A DNA stretch of 15,593 nt from Bacillota bacterium (GTDB lineage: Bacteria; Bacillota; Clostridia; Acetivibrionales; DTU013), in contig JAEYRF010000041.1 in assembly GCA_023409615.1 (NCBI GenBank), forward strand, positions 1-15,593, in the 5' to 3' direction. The notes under the pieces were generated by a model. It was not told the origin of the DNA and made no database searches. It was given only the letters and a program-made list of their open reading frames with translations. A program made the translations under genes and the position numbers. Each line of letters starts with the position of its first letter. Positions within the stretch are counted from its first letter, which is position 1. Positions 14,944-15,593 of this stretch are shown here, piece after piece.

Positions 14944-14952
14944 TGCTATAAT
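14944..14952 (+). promoter_or_regulatory. Extended -10 element pointing towards the IS1634 transposase
   Basis: TGCTATAAT is a perfect TGnTATAAT. Only a weak -35 (TTCTGT at 14925-14930, 16-bp spacing) is visible. It may be an outside promoter that the short hairpin at 15034-15058 would stop before the transposase gene. Confidence 0.45.
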
Positions 14953-15033
14953 AGTTATGGAATTAAGCTGCGAAGGAGAGATGGTTTTTTGTACTCGGTT
15001 CTTTGACAGTTGAATAAGAGAAAAATCCCTGCG

Positions 15034-15058
15034 AGCCTTGATATAGGCTTATTTTTTT
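15034..15058 (+). terminator. Short hairpin with T-run upstream of the IS1634 transposase
   Basis: AGCCT (15034-15038) pairs with AGGCT (15045-15049) across a 6-base loop, followed by TA and seven T residues (15052-15058). The stem is short. It would limit read-in transcription from outside the element, as is known for several insertion sequences. Confidence 0.5.
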
Positions 15059-15079
15059 GTCAAAATTTATGATTTATGC

Positions 15080-15108
15080 TTGCGTAGTTTTGCGTTATGT
15101 GTTATAAT
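15080..15108 (+). promoter_or_regulatory. Promoter of the IS1634-family transposase
   Basis: TTGCGT at 15080-15085, a 17-bp spacer and a consensus TATAAT at 15103-15108. The ribosome binding site GGAGGG (15120-15125) and ATG 15134 follow. Confidence 0.65.
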
Positions 15109-15133
15109 ATAGGGTGTTTGGAGGGATTCAGGT

Positions 15134-15593
15134 ATGAGATTACAAATATCTAAATCGAAAAATGCTGCTTCACTTTATGTTATTAAAACAACATACACCA
15201 ATGGGAAGGAGCATACAAAAATTGTAGAAAAGCTCGGGACTTATGAAGAGCTTAAGGAAAAGCTCAATGGGCAGGACCCGATTGAATGGGCGAAGAAACA
15301 CATCGAAGAACTGAACCAAAAGGAAAAAGAGGAAAGCCAAGAAGTCCTACTCAAGCGTTCTCCCTCCAAGATTATCCCGAAAGGAGAGCAGCGTTCCTTC
15401 AACGGCGGATACCTGTTTCTCCAGAAAGTCTATCATGAGCTTCGGCTTGATAAGCTTTGTGCGGAGATCTCCCGGAAGTACAAATTTACATTCAACCTCG
15501 ATTCGATCCTGTCCCGATTGCTTTACTCTAGGATTATCTATCCTTCTTCCAAACATGCGACTTCCGAGCTTTCCAAAGAGTTTATCGAGCAGC
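15134..15593 (+). CDS. IS1634-family transposase, N-terminal part (truncated by window edge)
   Basis: An open frame runs from ATG 15134 to the window end without a stop, giving 153 residues of a protein usually near 550-600. The N-terminus is typical of IS1634-type elements of the IS4 superfamily: MRLQISKSKNAASLYVIK, then KIVEKLGTYEELKEKL, DPIEWAKKHIEELN, EQRSFNGGYLFLQKVYHEL and SILSRLLYSRIIYPSSK. The DDE catalytic residues lie further on and are not visible. GGAGGG sits 8 bases before the start. It is one of three mobile-element genes in the window, bracketing the metabolic genes. Confidence 0.9.
   Translation, partial: MRLQISKSKNAASLYVIKTTYTNGKEHTKIVEKLGTYEELKEKLNGQDPIEWAKKHIEELNQKEKEESQEVLLKRSPSKIIPKGEQRSFNGGYLFLQKVYHELRLDKLCAEISRKYKFTFNLDSILSRLLYSRIIYPSSKHATSELSKEFIEQ

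Larger units (their letters stand above)
15034..15593 (+). mobile_element. IS1634-family insertion sequence, left part only
   Basis: The element is called from its transposase gene and continues past the window. Its left end could not be fixed because the matching inverted repeat lies outside; it is somewhere between about 14953 and 15060. Confidence 0.6.

Noticed and set aside
15347..15556. Minus-strand frame at the right edge
   Set aside because: Antisense to the IS1634 transposase, whose family sequence is unmistakable.
1..15593. Search for a CRISPR array, tRNA or rRNA genes
   Set aside because: No regularly spaced direct repeats of 25-40 bp, no tRNA cloverleaf signature and no rRNA-like sequence were noticed by eye.

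Overview
The window looks like accessory DNA from an anaerobic Firmicute of class Clostridia, probably Lachnospiraceae or a close relative. This rests on four things: strong GGAG-type ribosome binding sites, a YesM/YesN-style two-component pair beside hemicellulose genes, a TnpV protein, and an acyltransferase paired with a zinc-ribbon membrane protein. The assignment is an inference; there is no rRNA or other taxonomic marker in the window.

Layout. Positions 1-287 hold the 3' end of an unrecognised gene. Positions 336-1850 are an apparently complete IS256-family insertion sequence with imperfect terminal inverted repeats and a short flanking AAAAAT(G) repeat. Positions 2015-2365 (minus) encode a TnpV protein. 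Positions 2510-5327 (minus) are the remains of a YesM/YesN-type sensor kinase and response regulator pair. The regulator stops before its DNA-binding domain and the kinase has lost its N-terminus. Positions 5298-5582 (plus) are the 3' scrap of a sugar ABC permease, abutting the kinase remnant head to head. Intact GH51 (alpha-L-arabinofuranosidase) and GH120 (beta-xylosidase-like) genes follow at 5614-9181. The simplest reading is a decayed arabinoxylo-oligosaccharide locus: one deletion removed the kinase 5' end, the control region, the binding protein and most of the permeases, and a mobile element cut off the regulator's output domain.

Positions 9178-12495 form a second unit that looks intact. 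A strong promoter overlaps the GH120 stop codon. A cobalamin riboswitch and an intrinsic terminator follow, then a binding lipoprotein, a FecCD-type permease and an ATPase (BtuF/BtuC/BtuD-like). This should be a vitamin B12 importer switched off when B12 is plentiful.

Positions 12561-14571 encode a condensation/alcohol-acetyltransferase-fold protein and a zinc-ribbon plus multi-helix membrane protein, as a tight pair behind their own likely promoter. A small DUF1294 membrane protein lies convergent to them at 14552-14830 (minus). The window ends inside an IS1634-family transposase gene (15134 onward), with a promoter and a short hairpin plus T-run upstream. No tRNA, rRNA or CRISPR array was seen.
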